Part shown: one piece after another, positions 49,532-59,678 of the stretch | How the letters are laid out: each line of letters opens with the position of its first letter | Position numbering within the stretch: the first letter of the stretch is position 1 | DNA from: Anaerolineales bacterium | GTDB lineage: Bacteria > Chloroflexota > Anaerolineae > Anaerolineales > UBA11579 | NCBI GenBank assembly: GCA_019637805.1 | Contig: JAHBVB010000002.1 | Location: forward strand, 62,001 to 126,000 | Length of the DNA: 64,000 bases | Reading direction: 5' to 3' | Program-made: the position numbers and the translations under genes | The notes under the pieces: generated by a model | The model's database searches: none | What the model was told of the DNA's origin: nothing | What the model saw: only the letters and a program-made list of their open reading frames with translations

Positions 49532-50794
49532 ATGTGGACCAGAATTTGGCTTGTTGTTTCCGCCTTTGCCCTCAGCGCTTGTGCGCCGGTTCAGCCTGTC
49601 GCCCAACCGGCGGCGGCTGCCACGCAGCCCGCAGAGGCCGGCGTAGCGGCCAGCCCCAGCGCCCAGCTCACCAGCCCGCCCGCTGGTGACGGCCAGCCGC
49701 GGCTGGCGCTGCGCGTGGAGCTGGCAGAGGGCGATGCTATCCAAGTCATCGACCTGGGCAGCGAGCAGGTTATGGCTGACTTTCCCCTTGGCGGCGCCAC
49801 AGGCGATTCTGATCTGTTCGCGCTCTCGCCGGATGGCCAGCTGCTGTTCTACGCAGCGCAGTCTGAACCCAGCACACTCTATGATCTCTCCAGTGGGGAC
49901 AAGCGCGAAATTGACCTGTGGGCTCACCTGCACCCAGACGAGCGCTTGAACGGCCTGGCCTGGTCGCCCAGCCAGAGCTGGGTGAGCGTAGCTACTTACC
50001 GCAACCAGGGCGGCAATTCTCTCTGGCTGTACAACCAGGCCTCAGATGAGTTGATCTATGTAGCTGAGATCACTGGTCTGCCGCGCTGGGCTGGAGAGGC
50101 AGACCACTTGTGGTTTGAGCGCCAGGCCGGTTCAGCGCTGATTTACGACCCGGCAACGGGTGAGGAAACTGCCTGGCCAGCGCTCTCGGATGCCCAGATA
50201 ACTGGGCTGCTGACACAAGATGGTCAGGCGCCGGATGGGTTTACCTGCGCTATCTGCAATTATCCTGAACTGGGGCGGGTCAGTGCATACACTTCGTATG
50301 CCAACGGGGCTGACCGCTTGTATTACCAGCTCATCGACAACCAGGCCCGATCTGCCGCCCCGCTGGCGGTCTTCCACACCCAGCGAGATGTGCCCTTGGA
50401 CTACAACCTGGATGTGCAAGGGCTGCTGTTACTGCCAACCCGCGGCGACTATCTGCTCTTTGTGCATGAGCGCTTTGACGGCTTAAGCGACAATCCGCAG
50501 GAGCATTTCTTCGCGGCCTGGAGCGCTGACGGCCAGCCGCCGTTTGCGCTTGTCGAGGGAGAGGCAACCAATAAGCTCTCGAACATCATGCCGGCTGCCC
50601 TCAGCCCGGATGGAACCCGCTTTGTGGGCTACCGCATTGCTGAGCAGGACTTTATCCCCTGGTTTGTCAGTGTGGTTGTAGTGGATATAGCCAGCCGTGA
50701 AGTGCTGTACGAATATTCGCTGCCAGCCCAAACGGCTGGCTTCTTCCCGCCGCTGACCGTCTATGGCGCTGACCTGGTCTGGCCTGCGCCGTGA
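49532..50794 (+). CDS. Lipoprotein with predicted beta-propeller, unknown
   Basis: 420 residues from the ATG at 49532; a TTG 6 nt earlier is the alternative. The lipobox is FALSACAPV, then an Ala/Pro-rich linker. The mature part has repeated short strands with DGQLLFYAAQSEPSTLYDLS, GLAWSPSQSWVSVATY and LSPDGTRFVGYRI, the pattern of WD40/TolB-like propellers. No catalytic motif. An ordinary lipoprotein of unknown partner. It is divergent from the alpha/beta-hydrolase lipoprotein gene and convergent with the large membrane protein gene. Confidence 0.7.
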   Translation: MWTRIWLVVSAFALSACAPVQPVAQPAAAATQPAEAGVAASPSAQLTSPPAGDGQPRLALRVELAEGDAIQVIDLGSEQVMADFPLGGATGDSDLFALSPDGQLLFYAAQSEPSTLYDLSSGDKREIDLWAHLHPDERLNGLAWSPSQSWVSVATYRNQGGNSLWLYNQASDELIYVAEITGLPRWAGEADHLWFERQAGSALIYDPATGEETAWPALSDAQITGLLTQDGQAPDGFTCAICNYPELGRVSAYTSYANGADRLYYQLIDNQARSAAPLAVFHTQRDVPLDYNLDVQGLLLLPTRGDYLLFVHERFDGLSDNPQEHFFAAWSADGQPPFALVEGEATNKLSNIMPAALSPDGTRFVGYRIAEQDFIPWFVSVVVVDIASREVLYEYSLPAQTAGFFPPLTVYGADLVWPAP

Positions 50795-50800
50795 GCCAAG

Positions 50801-53053
50801 CTAGCCCTCCGCGCTGACCAGCGCCGGGCACTGCGCCGCCAGCGCGGCGGAGTGCCACAGGTAAAGACGCGTATCGCCCAAGGCATGCTGCACCGGGCAG
50901 CCGGTTTTGCCAAGGTCTCGCAGCGCGGCGTTGGCGGCCTGCATATCTTCCTCCGGCAAGCGCGCATCCACCAACACCAGGGTCTCTGCGCCAGCGGCGA
51001 TTTGCTGCTGGCCGCCCGTCTGCAGCTCGGCAGGCGTGATACCCCGCACTTGATCCTCCGAATAAGACACTTGATAGATGGCCAGGATCTCGGTTAACGA
51101 ATCGATGTGCAAGGTCTCTGGCTGGTGCACGATTAGGATCGGCGCATCAGGGTGTGACTGCCAGAAATCCCGGCTGGTCCTGAGAAACAAGCCCTCAAAG
51201 CCCTGGTAGCCGGTCATGCGCTGCTGGGCCAGCGGATGTGCCTGGTAGAAATTTAGGCCGAGGATTAGCAGGGCCAACAGGCCGGCGGCTGGTGGCAGCC
51301 AGCTTGAACGAAGTGTGAGCTGGCTGAGACGCAGTTTGAGCCAAGCCAGCGCCAGGCAAGCCAACACCGCAAGGAAGGGCAGCAGCAGGAACATGCGCGT
51401 GCTGGGGGGAAACTGGCGGTCGTGGCTCATGCCGGCCAGGAAGAACACCAGGCCGAAGGCGGCCAACCAGAACAGCAGGAACCGGCTGCGCCAAAAGGTC
51501 GCCAGAAGCAGGGCGAGGCCCAGGAACGAGAGCATTGCAGTCAGCGGGTCCAGATACCCCCCGGCCACAAAGTGGCGTTCTTCGATGGCGAACAGCGGCG
51601 AAAGCAGGGAATAGACAAAATTGCTGTTGAAGTGGCTTAGCGTGTGCGCAGAGTCTTCCACCAAGGTGGGCGTGTAAGCCAGTGTCCCGGCCACCTTCGA
51701 GTCCCAGTAGTCGGGCTGCATCAGAAGCGGCAGCAACAACAGGATCAAGGCGCCCAGGCTCAGCGCCCAGCGTTGCACCGCGCCACTATTAAAGGGCGGA
51801 TCGTAAAGCAGCAAAAGCAGGTAGGGCAGCGGCGCCACGTACAACGCCGCCGGATAGACGTAAAAGCAAAACGCCTGGGCCAGGCCCAGCGCCAGGTGAG
51901 CCCCCGGGCTGCGGGTGCGCAGCGCCCAGGCGGCGGCCGCCAACACCAGGGCGAAGGCCAGCAGGGCTTGCAGATTGTTGTAGCCCACCTTGCCAAAAGC
52001 GGCCAAATAATGCGAAGTGGCCAATAGGAACGTGGCGGCCAGTGCGTAGCGCTTTTGGAGGACGGTTTGGAAAAAGTAGTGGAAGAAAAACAATGAAACT
52101 GCCGCATAGAACAAGCTGCTCATGCGCCAGGCAAAGTTGCTGTCTCCAAAGACTTTAAAAAACACGGCTTGCAGCAGGGTGGAGAGAAAAGGGTGAGCCG
52201 AATAGACGTAGTTGCCTTTAAAGAAGTTCTCAATCACCAGCCTGAACGGCGCGTCATATACTATGAAACGCGCCTCGCGGTAAAAGGCGAATTCATCGCC
52301 CACCGCCACCAGCCACCAGGCATTGATATCCCAGCTGAAGAACACCACAGCCCCAGCGACCAGCCAGAACACGAGCGGTACCTGGGCGCGGTAGCGCCAC
52401 AGGTTGAGCGCGGCCAGCAGCATCAGCCCGGCTGTTAGCCAAACCGGCAGCCAGGATGAATACAGGGAAGCCAGTAAAGCCAACAGGCCCAGCAGAGCCA
52501 AGCCCATGGCGCCCCAAGGCCCTGCCTGCTGCCGCCAGGCGGTCTGCACCTGCTTCCACGGCAGCAGCAGGCCCAGCAGGCCGCACAGGATGCCCAGCGC
52601 CGCCAGCCCCCAATCCAGCCCCAGAAGCTGCTCCGCCGCCAGAGCGCGCACCGTCAGCAGGGCCGTCGCCAGCACGGCCACGCCGATCAGCCCAGTGGCC
52701 CAGCGGCGCTGCCTGGGTGAAACAGGGCGATAGGTTCGGGGTGGTTGGTGGAGGGGAACCAGGAATTCCTGGGCTAAGGTAGTGGATTGCGCGGCCAGCA
52801 CGGCCAGCAGCAGCAAACCCACCAGGCAGGCGATCACAAGGCCGATGTAGGCGGGCAGCCCCAAGCTTTCCACGCCAGCCAGAAGCCCGCCGCCGACTTC
52901 CCGCAGCCATTGCAGCTCCTGCCGCCGGCCCGCCCAGCGGTCCGCCATTAGCAGCGCGGCGGGCAGCCCGATCAGCGCCAGGGCGGCGCCCAGTTCCAGC
53001 CGGTTAAGCCAGCTGGCTGCCCGGCTTACGCTTGGGGAACCTGGTGTCGCCAA
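50801..53053 (-). CDS. Large integral membrane protein, GT39-like glycosyltransferase
   Basis: 750 residues starting at a TTG (53053) with an AGGA upstream; no ATG occurs in-frame before the first 36 residues. There are about 14 hydrophobic segments. The extracytoplasmic loop reads SWDINAWWLVAVGDEFAFYREAR: acidic residues at the position expected for GT-C enzymes. The C-terminal ~170 residues are soluble and outside, ending before residue 750. The family uses polyprenyl-linked sugars. Acceptor unknown. It is a single-gene unit between a convergent lipoprotein gene and the acyl-CoA dehydrogenase gene. Confidence 0.65.
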   Translation of the reverse strand: MATPGSPSVSRAASWLNRLELGAALALIGLPAALLMADRWAGRRQELQWLREVGGGLLAGVESLGLPAYIGLVIACLVGLLLLAVLAAQSTTLAQEFLVPLHQPPRTYRPVSPRQRRWATGLIGVAVLATALLTVRALAAEQLLGLDWGLAALGILCGLLGLLLPWKQVQTAWRQQAGPWGAMGLALLGLLALLASLYSSWLPVWLTAGLMLLAALNLWRYRAQVPLVFWLVAGAVVFFSWDINAWWLVAVGDEFAFYREARFIVYDAPFRLVIENFFKGNYVYSAHPFLSTLLQAVFFKVFGDSNFAWRMSSLFYAAVSLFFFHYFFQTVLQKRYALAATFLLATSHYLAAFGKVGYNNLQALLAFALVLAAAAWALRTRSPGAHLALGLAQAFCFYVYPAALYVAPLPYLLLLLYDPPFNSGAVQRWALSLGALILLLLPLLMQPDYWDSKVAGTLAYTPTLVEDSAHTLSHFNSNFVYSLLSPLFAIEERHFVAGGYLDPLTAMLSFLGLALLLATFWRSRFLLFWLAAFGLVFFLAGMSHDRQFPPSTRMFLLLPFLAVLACLALAWLKLRLSQLTLRSSWLPPAAGLLALLILGLNFYQAHPLAQQRMTGYQGFEGLFLRTSRDFWQSHPDAPILIVHQPETLHIDSLTEILAIYQVSYSEDQVRGITPAELQTGGQQQIAAGAETLVLVDARLPEEDMQAANAALRDLGKTGCPVQHALGDTRLYLWHSAALAAQCPALVSAEG

Positions 53054-53089
53054 GATTGCACGGTCCTGTCTTTTCCCCCGCAGGATGCG

Positions 53090-54262
<1,173 letters not shown>

Positions 54263-54331
54263 GCACTGGCCTCCAAATGGCGGATGGAATTGTGATTTTT
54301 GGATTATAGCAGAGGGCAAAACTCGCGATGG

Positions 54332-54337
54332 TATACT
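54332..54337 (+). promoter_or_regulatory. -10 box of gatC, 6 nt before the ATG
   Basis: TATACT, then GCCCCA and ATG at 54344. There is no room for a ribosome-binding site. Confidence 0.5.
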
Positions 54338-54343
54338 GCCCCA

Positions 54344-54664
54344 ATGGCCGAGGAAATTACCCCCGAACTCTTTAATCACCTGGTTGAACTGGCTGCTTTG
54401 GAGCTGACGCCCCAAGAGGGCGAGTACCTGCGTGGCGAGTTGAACAACCAGCTCAAATCCATTGACGAATTGGCAGCCATCCAAATCCCCGAAGGCACGC
54501 CGCTGGCCGCCCATGGCGTGCCTTTCCCGCCTGAGCTGCGCCCAGCCGCCCGCCCGGATGAAGCCCAGCCCTCCGGCCTGAACGCTGAGATCGTGGCCGG
54601 CGCCCCGGAAACCGCCGAGGGCTACCTGCATGTGCCCGGCATCCCCCACCAGGAGCTGGACTAG
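54344..54664 (+). CDS. gatC: Asp-tRNA(Asn)/Glu-tRNA(Gln) amidotransferase subunit C
   Basis: 106 residues from the ATG at 54344 (MAEEITPELFNHLVELAALELT). It reads as the GatC family: an N-terminal helix, a helix-rich ELNNQLKSIDELAAIQI with the usual D-x-L, and a proline-rich C-terminal tail. GatC holds GatA and GatB together so that ammonia can be channelled. gatA follows after 2 nt; gatB is not in this window. It is divergent from the acyl-CoA dehydrogenase gene. Confidence 0.9.
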   Translation: MAEEITPELFNHLVELAALELTPQEGEYLRGELNNQLKSIDELAAIQIPEGTPLAAHGVPFPPELRPAARPDEAQPSGLNAEIVAGAPETAEGYLHVPGIPHQELD

Positions 54665-54666
54665 GC

Positions 54667-56256
54667 ATGACCCATCTGGCTGATCTGTCCGCCCACGAAC
54701 TGGCCCGGCGCATCCGCGCCGGGGAAGTCACCGCCGTGCAAGCGCTGGAGGCGGCTTTGGAGCGCATCCAGGCCGTAGATGGTGCGCCCGGCCGCCTGGG
54801 CGGCGACCGCAACGAAGGCAGCGACAAGGTGCATGCCTTTGTGACCCTGACCGAGGCGCGCGCCCGCGCCCAAGCCGAAGCGGTGGATGCCCAACTGGCC
54901 CGCGGCGAAGACCCCGGCCCGCTGGGCGGCGTGCCTTATACGGCTAAAGATATTTTTACGGTCAAAGATGTGATTTCGACCGCCGCCTCGCGTATCTTGT
55001 CCAATTTCAAGCCTCCCTACACGGCCACGGTGGTGGAGCGTATGGAAGCCGCCGGGGCGGTTATGCTCGGCAAGGTCAACCTGGACGAGTTCACCTACGG
55101 CTCCTCCAATGAGTCTTCGGCCTACCAGCCTTCCACGCGCAACCCCTGGGATCCCAGCCGCGTGCCCGGCGGCTCCTCCGGCGGCAGCGCCGCGGCGGTG
55201 GCGGCGGGTGAGGGCGCCATCTCGCTGGGCACCGATACCGGTGGCTCCATCCGCCAGCCGGCTTCGTTCTGCGGCGTGGTCGGCCTCAAGCCGACCTACG
55301 GGCGCGTTTCGCGCTATGGGCTGATCGCTTTCGGTTCCTCGCTGGATTGTCCTGGCCCGGTGACGCGCAACGTGCGTGATGCGGCGCTGACGATGAACGC
55401 TATCGCCGGCCCGGACCGCCGTGACAGCACCGCCGCCACGGCGCCCGTGCCCGATTACACCGCCGGGCTGGACGGCGGCGTCCAAGGCTTGCGCATTGGC
55501 CTCTCGCCGGATTACGATAAGCTGACCTTCTTTAACCACGACAGCGGCAAGATGGAAAGCCGCCAAATGCCGGAAGAGATCTCCAAGGCCGTGCTGGACG
55601 CGGCTGAAGCACTGGCCAAGCAAGGCGCCGAGATCGTGGAAGGCGTGCCCATGGCGCACACACGCTACGGCATTCCCTGCTATACGGTCATCTCGCGCGT
55701 CGAAGCCGCCTCCAACCTGCACCGCTACGACGGCGTCAAGTTCGGCTACCGCAGCGCCGCCAAGGCCAAAGACCTGCGTGAGTTGTATCGCCGTTCACGC
55801 AGTGAAGGCTTTGGCCAAGAGCCCAAGCTGCGCATTCTGATGGGTATGTACGTCAGCGCCGCCCAATACAGCGAGCAGTACTACCGACGGGCGCTGCAGG
55901 TGCGCTCGCTGATCCGCGACGATTTTGATGCGGCCTTTGATGCCAAAGGCGCCTACAAGTTGGACGCGCTGCTGACTGCCACCACGCCCACCACCGCATT
56001 CGGAATGGCCTCCATGTATGGCGATTCGGTGCTGATGCAGTTCGCCGACCAGCTGACCGTCACCGCCAACCATGCCGGCGTGCCGGCCCTCTCGCTGCCC
56101 GGCGGATTGAGCGCCGAGCGCCTGCCGATTGGCATCCAGCTCATCGGACCGGATTTCAGCGAAGCGGCCTTGCTGCGCATCGCGCAGTCTTACGAAACCG
56201 CCACGGCCGACGCGGCTTGGCGCGTCGAACGCCCGGCGGTGCTGGCCGGCGCGTAG
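54667..56256 (+). CDS. gatA: Asp-tRNA(Asn)/Glu-tRNA(Gln) amidotransferase subunit A
   Basis: 529 residues. The amidase signature runs from GGVPYTAKDIFTVKDV (catalytic Lys) through RVPGGSSGGSAAAVAAGEGA to LGTDTGGSIRQPASFCG, giving the Lys-Ser-Ser triad. It hydrolyses glutamine and delivers ammonia to the GatB-bound misacylated tRNA. Members run 470-490 residues; the extra length here falls in insertions, including a stretch near 45-70. It starts 2 nt after gatC. Confidence 0.95.
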   Translation: MTHLADLSAHELARRIRAGEVTAVQALEAALERIQAVDGAPGRLGGDRNEGSDKVHAFVTLTEARARAQAEAVDAQLARGEDPGPLGGVPYTAKDIFTVKDVISTAASRILSNFKPPYTATVVERMEAAGAVMLGKVNLDEFTYGSSNESSAYQPSTRNPWDPSRVPGGSSGGSAAAVAAGEGAISLGTDTGGSIRQPASFCGVVGLKPTYGRVSRYGLIAFGSSLDCPGPVTRNVRDAALTMNAIAGPDRRDSTAATAPVPDYTAGLDGGVQGLRIGLSPDYDKLTFFNHDSGKMESRQMPEEISKAVLDAAEALAKQGAEIVEGVPMAHTRYGIPCYTVISRVEAASNLHRYDGVKFGYRSAAKAKDLRELYRRSRSEGFGQEPKLRILMGMYVSAAQYSEQYYRRALQVRSLIRDDFDAAFDAKGAYKLDALLTATTPTTAFGMASMYGDSVLMQFADQLTVTANHAGVPALSLPGGLSAERLPIGIQLIGPDFSEAALLRIAQSYETATADAAWRVERPAVLAGA

Positions 56257-56305
56257 GGTCATTGCGAGCGCTGGACGCATGGAATGCGGCCAAGCGCAGC
56301 AATCC
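56257..56305 (+). repeat. Dispersed intergenic repeat, TCATTGCGAG type
   Basis: TCATTGCGAGCGCTGGACGC continues, through GCGGCCAAG, to CGCAGCAATCCCC. The ends can pair (ATTGCGAGCGC with GCGCAGCAAT), so it is a hairpin element after gatA. Confidence 0.6.
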
Positions 56306-56340
56306 CCAGCGCAGGCTTGAAAGCCACCGAATTTTTGTTC

Positions 56341-56346
56341 TATAAT
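56341..56346 (+). promoter_or_regulatory. -10 box of the YcaQ-like gene, 7 nt before the ATG
   Basis: TATAAT, TGTGGCG, then ATG at 56354. It is likely leaderless. Confidence 0.5.
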
Positions 56347-56353
56347 TGTGGCG

Positions 56354-57604
56354 ATGTCTGAACGCATCGTCGTGGACAAAGCCCAGGCCCGGCGCTTTCT
56401 GCTGGGCCACCAACACCTGCTGCCGCCGCGCAAGCTCAGCGGCAAGCAAGGTGTCCTTGACTTCATCCGTAAGCTCAACTGCATCCAGTACGACCCCATC
56501 AACGTAGTCGGCCAGAACCCGCACCTGGTGCTGCAGTCGCGCGTGCGCAGCTACAAGCCCGCTATGCTGAATGCCCTGCTCTACGCAGACCGGGCGCTGG
56601 TGGACGGTTTTGACAAGCAAATGGCGATTTACCCGGCCGAAGATTGGCCGGATTTTGCCTATCACCGCAGCCATATGGCCAAAACCTACATGGAGGCCTC
56701 CAGTACCGCTCCGGCGGTCAAGCTGGTTGAGGCGATCCGCCAGGCCATAGAGCAGCGCGGCCCGCTGTCTTCGCTGGAATTTGAAGACAAAACCAAGATG
56801 GATTGGTGGTTGACTGGCTCTGCCCGCGCGGCCCGGATCGCCATGGACATCTTGTTTTACAGCGGAGCCACGCTGGTTCACCATCGCGTCGGCACCCGGC
56901 GCTATTTTGATCTTAGTCACCGACTGTTGCCTGCGGCCCATAGCCAATTGCGCCAACATGCTTCACATGAAGACTACCTGGAATGGCACGTCTTACGCCG
57001 GGCGGGTGGCATTGGCCTGTTGCACGATAAGACCACCGCGGAATATGGCGGGCTTGTGGGTTGGGCGGCTGGCAAGGTCAAGGCGGCCGTGACGCGTCTG
57101 TTGCACAAGGGGCACTTGTTGCCAGTTGAGGTCCAAGGTGTCTCACGCCGGGTGTTCTATATTCGCCCAGCAGACCTGCCGGCGCTGGAGGCGGCGGCCA
57201 AGCCGCCCAAGGGGAAGCCAGGCGCCGCCCTGATCGCCCCGCTGGACAACTTAATGTGGAACCGCGATCTGGTCAGGTCCCTTTTCGATTTTGATTACAC
57301 CTGGGAAGTGTACGTCCCTGAGCCCAAACGCAAGTATGGCTATTATGTGTTGCCGGTTTTGTATGGGGATCGGTTGGTGGCGCGCATGGATCCCGAGTTT
57401 GAGCGCAGCAGCAAAGCTTTCGGCATCAAGAACTGGTGGTGGCAGGAGGGCGTGGACCAGAAAGATGAGGCGATGCTCTCCGCCATTGCGGAGTGCCTGG
57501 CGGCCTTTGGCAAGTATCTGGGCGCCAACCAGATTCGCTTGGGAGATAATGCCCGGGTGGACGCGGGACTGAAACGGGCGATTGCCGCAGCCAACAAGGG
57601 CTAG
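56354..57604 (+). CDS. YcaQ/AlkX-like winged-helix DNA glycosylase
   Basis: 416 residues from the ATG at 56354; a GTG 6 nt earlier is the alternative. It belongs to the HTH_42/YcaQ family: three winged helices and a beta-barrel. The motif LNCIQYDPINVVGQN has the Q-aromatic-D triplet that characterises the YcaQ (AlkX) branch, as opposed to Q-x-Q in AlkZ. Further features: FDKQMAIYP, TWEVYVPEPKRKYGYYVLPVLYGDRLVAR. AlkX/AlkZ enzymes remove alkylated or interstrand-cross-linked bases. It begins an operon with an AlkD-like and an MmcQ/YjbR-type gene. Confidence 0.85.
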   Translation: MSERIVVDKAQARRFLLGHQHLLPPRKLSGKQGVLDFIRKLNCIQYDPINVVGQNPHLVLQSRVRSYKPAMLNALLYADRALVDGFDKQMAIYPAEDWPDFAYHRSHMAKTYMEASSTAPAVKLVEAIRQAIEQRGPLSSLEFEDKTKMDWWLTGSARAARIAMDILFYSGATLVHHRVGTRRYFDLSHRLLPAAHSQLRQHASHEDYLEWHVLRRAGGIGLLHDKTTAEYGGLVGWAAGKVKAAVTRLLHKGHLLPVEVQGVSRRVFYIRPADLPALEAAAKPPKGKPGAALIAPLDNLMWNRDLVRSLFDFDYTWEVYVPEPKRKYGYYVLPVLYGDRLVARMDPEFERSSKAFGIKNWWWQEGVDQKDEAMLSAIAECLAAFGKYLGANQIRLGDNARVDAGLKRAIAAANKG

Positions 57605-57609
57605 CCGTA

Positions 57610-58302
57610 ATGACGCGAGCGCTGGATGCAATTCTTGCAGAGCTAAAGCAACATGGCAGCCAAACCGACCGGGCCGGCATGGCGCGCTTCGGCATCGCTA
57701 CCGAGCGTGCCTTCGGCGTCAAGCATCCGCTGCTGAAGCAAATCGCCCGCCGCCACCGCAAAGACCATCCGCTGGCCTTGGAACTCTGGGACAGCGGCTA
57801 TCACGAAGCCCGCCTACTCGCCACGCTGGTCGCCGACCCGGCGCAGGTCAGCGAAGTGCAGCTGGAAGCCTGGTTGGCCGATATCAATTCCTGGGACCTC
57901 TGCGATGGCTTCACCGGCAACCTGGTCGACAAAACGCCTTTCGCCTACGCCAAGGCAGTCGAATGGGCGCGGCGCGCCGCGGAATTTGAACGCCGCGCCG
58001 GTTTCGCCTTGATGGCTTGGCTGGCGGTGCACGACAAACAGGCGCCCAATGAAAAGTTTGCGCCGTTCTTCGATCTCATCCAGCAGCAAGCTGCGGATGA
58101 GCGTAATTACGTCAAGAAAGCCGTGAACTGGGCGCTGCGCCAGTTGGGCAAGCGCAACCGCGCCCTGAATGCGCAGGCCATTGCGGTTGCCCAGCGCATT
58201 GCACAGCAAGGCAGTAAATCGGCGCGTTGGATCGCCGCCGATGCCTTGCGCGAGCTGCAGAGCGAGGCGGTGGCCGCACGCCTGGCGGCAAAGGAGCTAT
58301 AG
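57610..58302 (+). CDS. AlkD-like DNA alkylation repair protein
   Basis: 230 residues starting 5 nt after the YcaQ-like gene. HEAT-like repeats throughout match AlkD: GIATERAFGVKHPLLKQIAR near residue 25-45, then INSWDLCD at about 95-102, where the Trp and Asp align with the catalytic Trp109 and Asp113 of Bacillus AlkD. The C-terminal Trp-containing helices complete the DNA-backbone clamp. AlkD excises N3/N7-alkylated purines without base flipping. Co-transcription with a YcaQ-like glycosylase gives two unrelated alkyl-base repair enzymes in one unit. Confidence 0.85.
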   Translation: MTRALDAILAELKQHGSQTDRAGMARFGIATERAFGVKHPLLKQIARRHRKDHPLALELWDSGYHEARLLATLVADPAQVSEVQLEAWLADINSWDLCDGFTGNLVDKTPFAYAKAVEWARRAAEFERRAGFALMAWLAVHDKQAPNEKFAPFFDLIQQQAADERNYVKKAVNWALRQLGKRNRALNAQAIAVAQRIAQQGSKSARWIAADALRELQSEAVAARLAAKEL

Positions 58303-58304
58303 CA

Positions 58305-58661
58305 ATGGCACAGGATTGGCGAAAAGTGCTGCTCAGCAAGCCGGGGGCCGAGGCCAGCTACCCCTTCGGTCCCGGCGCGTTGGTCTTCAAGGTGGGCGGG
58401 CGCATGTTCGCCCTGCTGGGCGAAGGGGAGCAGATCGAGAACCTAAACCTCAAGTGCGATCCCCAGGATGCGCTGGCCCTGCGGGCGGCCCACAAAGCCA
58501 TCACGCCCGGCTACCACATGAACAAGCAGCATTGGAACACGCTGCTGCTGGACGGCAGCTTGGCGGATGATCTGGTGTTGGAGTTGATCGACCACTCTTA
58601 CGACCTGGTCACGGCCAAACTTCCCAAGGCCAAGCGCAAAGAGCTCGGTCTCGAGCTTTAG
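58305..58661 (+). CDS. MmcQ/YjbR family protein
   Basis: 118 residues from the ATG at 58305, which follows the AlkD-like gene by 2 nt with AAGGAG overlapping its end. Sequence: a CyaY-like fold with PGAEASYPFGPGALVFKVGGRMFALL, LKCDP, HMNKQHWNTLLLDG and a C-terminal DHSYDLVTAKLPKAKR helix. Proteins of this family bind DNA and appear near repair or regulator genes. Its 3' end abuts that of the DUF2071 gene. Its place behind two glycosylases suggests an accessory repair role (inference). Confidence 0.8.
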   Translation: MAQDWRKVLLSKPGAEASYPFGPGALVFKVGGRMFALLGEGEQIENLNLKCDPQDALALRAAHKAITPGYHMNKQHWNTLLLDGSLADDLVLELIDHSYDLVTAKLPKAKRKELGLEL

Positions 58662-59447
58662 CTAGACTGCCGCCGGTGGCAGATAGATCGTGAATTCCGT
58701 TTCCGGCTGGACCAGCAAGCTGTAAGGCTGCTGTTGCTCCTCAATATCAACAATGCCCATGCGTTCAAGCACATCAAAGCGCGCCGCCAGCAGCCGCGCC
58801 GGTTGCATGTGCAGCCGGTCGTGCCAGATCGAGTAACTGCCCAGCCGTCCGTCCCGGCGGTAATAGTAGCCAGTCAGCGGATGGGTCAGGGTTACCAGCG
58901 CGCTCTCCTCGTCGGGAAATCCGGGGTGGTTTTGCGTCAAGCCAGGCTCCTGGCGCAGTTCCAGGCGGGCCTCGGCCCAGCGTGAGTGCGTCTTGAGCTG
59001 GTACTGCGTATACTGCCCATCTTGCAAAGTGCAGTCGAACTGCATGCGGCCGTAGTGCCAGGGTAGTTTCCACAAATAGCGCGGCACCACCACCGTCGGC
59101 GAATCCAACAGGCTGCCGATGAACCATACGCAAGGCTCACCGGTTTGGCGGTCAGTCACATAGAAGCGGTAGTTGGTTTGGTTGAAACGAAATTGCGGTG
59201 AGGGGTAGGCGGCCAGACGAAAGTCCAGTTCACAGAACGGCACGATCGAAAGCAGGGCGCGCGGCTGGCCGCCGGCTTGGATGGTCAGCAGTTCAAAGCG
59301 CTCGTCCACCCAGGGCCGCAGGCGCGCCGGGTCCACTGCGTAAGTGCAGATGGCGAAGTGGCGCAACGTGCTGACCACGTCGATCCCGCTGGGCCGCGGG
59401 CGCGGCCGCTCGTAGTCGGCGAAGCGCAGCACTTGCGGAGCGGCCAT
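58662..59447 (-). CDS. DUF2071 (YqjF) family protein
   Basis: 261 residues. It matches DUF2071/YqjF proteins: FAICTYAVDPARLRPWVDERFEL, LSIVPFCELDFRL, FNQTNYRFYV and a set of short strands ending near HPLTGYYYRRDGRLGSYSIWHD. The family resembles acetoacetate-decarboxylase-like folds. No catalytic motif is certain. It starts 1 nt after the xseB stop, so it belongs to the xseA-xseB transcript. It has no signal peptide. Confidence 0.75.
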   Translation of the reverse strand: MAAPQVLRFADYERPRPRPSGIDVVSTLRHFAICTYAVDPARLRPWVDERFELLTIQAGGQPRALLSIVPFCELDFRLAAYPSPQFRFNQTNYRFYVTDRQTGEPCVWFIGSLLDSPTVVVPRYLWKLPWHYGRMQFDCTLQDGQYTQYQLKTHSRWAEARLELRQEPGLTQNHPGFPDEESALVTLTHPLTGYYYRRDGRLGSYSIWHDRLHMQPARLLAARFDVLERMGIVDIEEQQQPYSLLVQPETEFTIYLPPAAV

Positions 59448-59448
59448 C

Positions 59449-59670
59449 TCAGCTAAGCGGGTTCAGGCTGCCGTCTGGCCCCAACTGCTGTACGCGTTGT
59501 TCGGCCTGCGCCAACAGTTGGGCGCAGTGGGCGGCCAGCTGCTGGCCGCGGGCGTACAGGTTGACTGAGGCGTCCAGGTTGCCCAGCTCGCCTTCCAGCT
59601 GGCGCACCACGGCCTCCAACTCTTGCAGGGCTTGTTCGTAGCTCAGGGTCTCGATTGGCGTTTCGCTCAT
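59449..59670 (-). CDS. xseB: Exonuclease VII small subunit
   Basis: 73 residues, the usual length, from an ATG with AAAGGAAG just upstream. The sequence LSYEQALQELEAVVRQLEGEL, then LYARGQQLAAHCAQLLAQAEQRV is the helical hairpin of XseB. It stabilises the XseA nuclease, which degrades single-stranded DNA in both directions. It is 8 nt downstream of xseA and 1 nt upstream of the DUF2071 gene. Confidence 0.94.
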   Translation of the reverse strand: MSETPIETLSYEQALQELEAVVRQLEGELGNLDASVNLYARGQQLAAHCAQLLAQAEQRVQQLGPDGSLNPLS

Positions 59671-59678
59671 CGCTTCCT

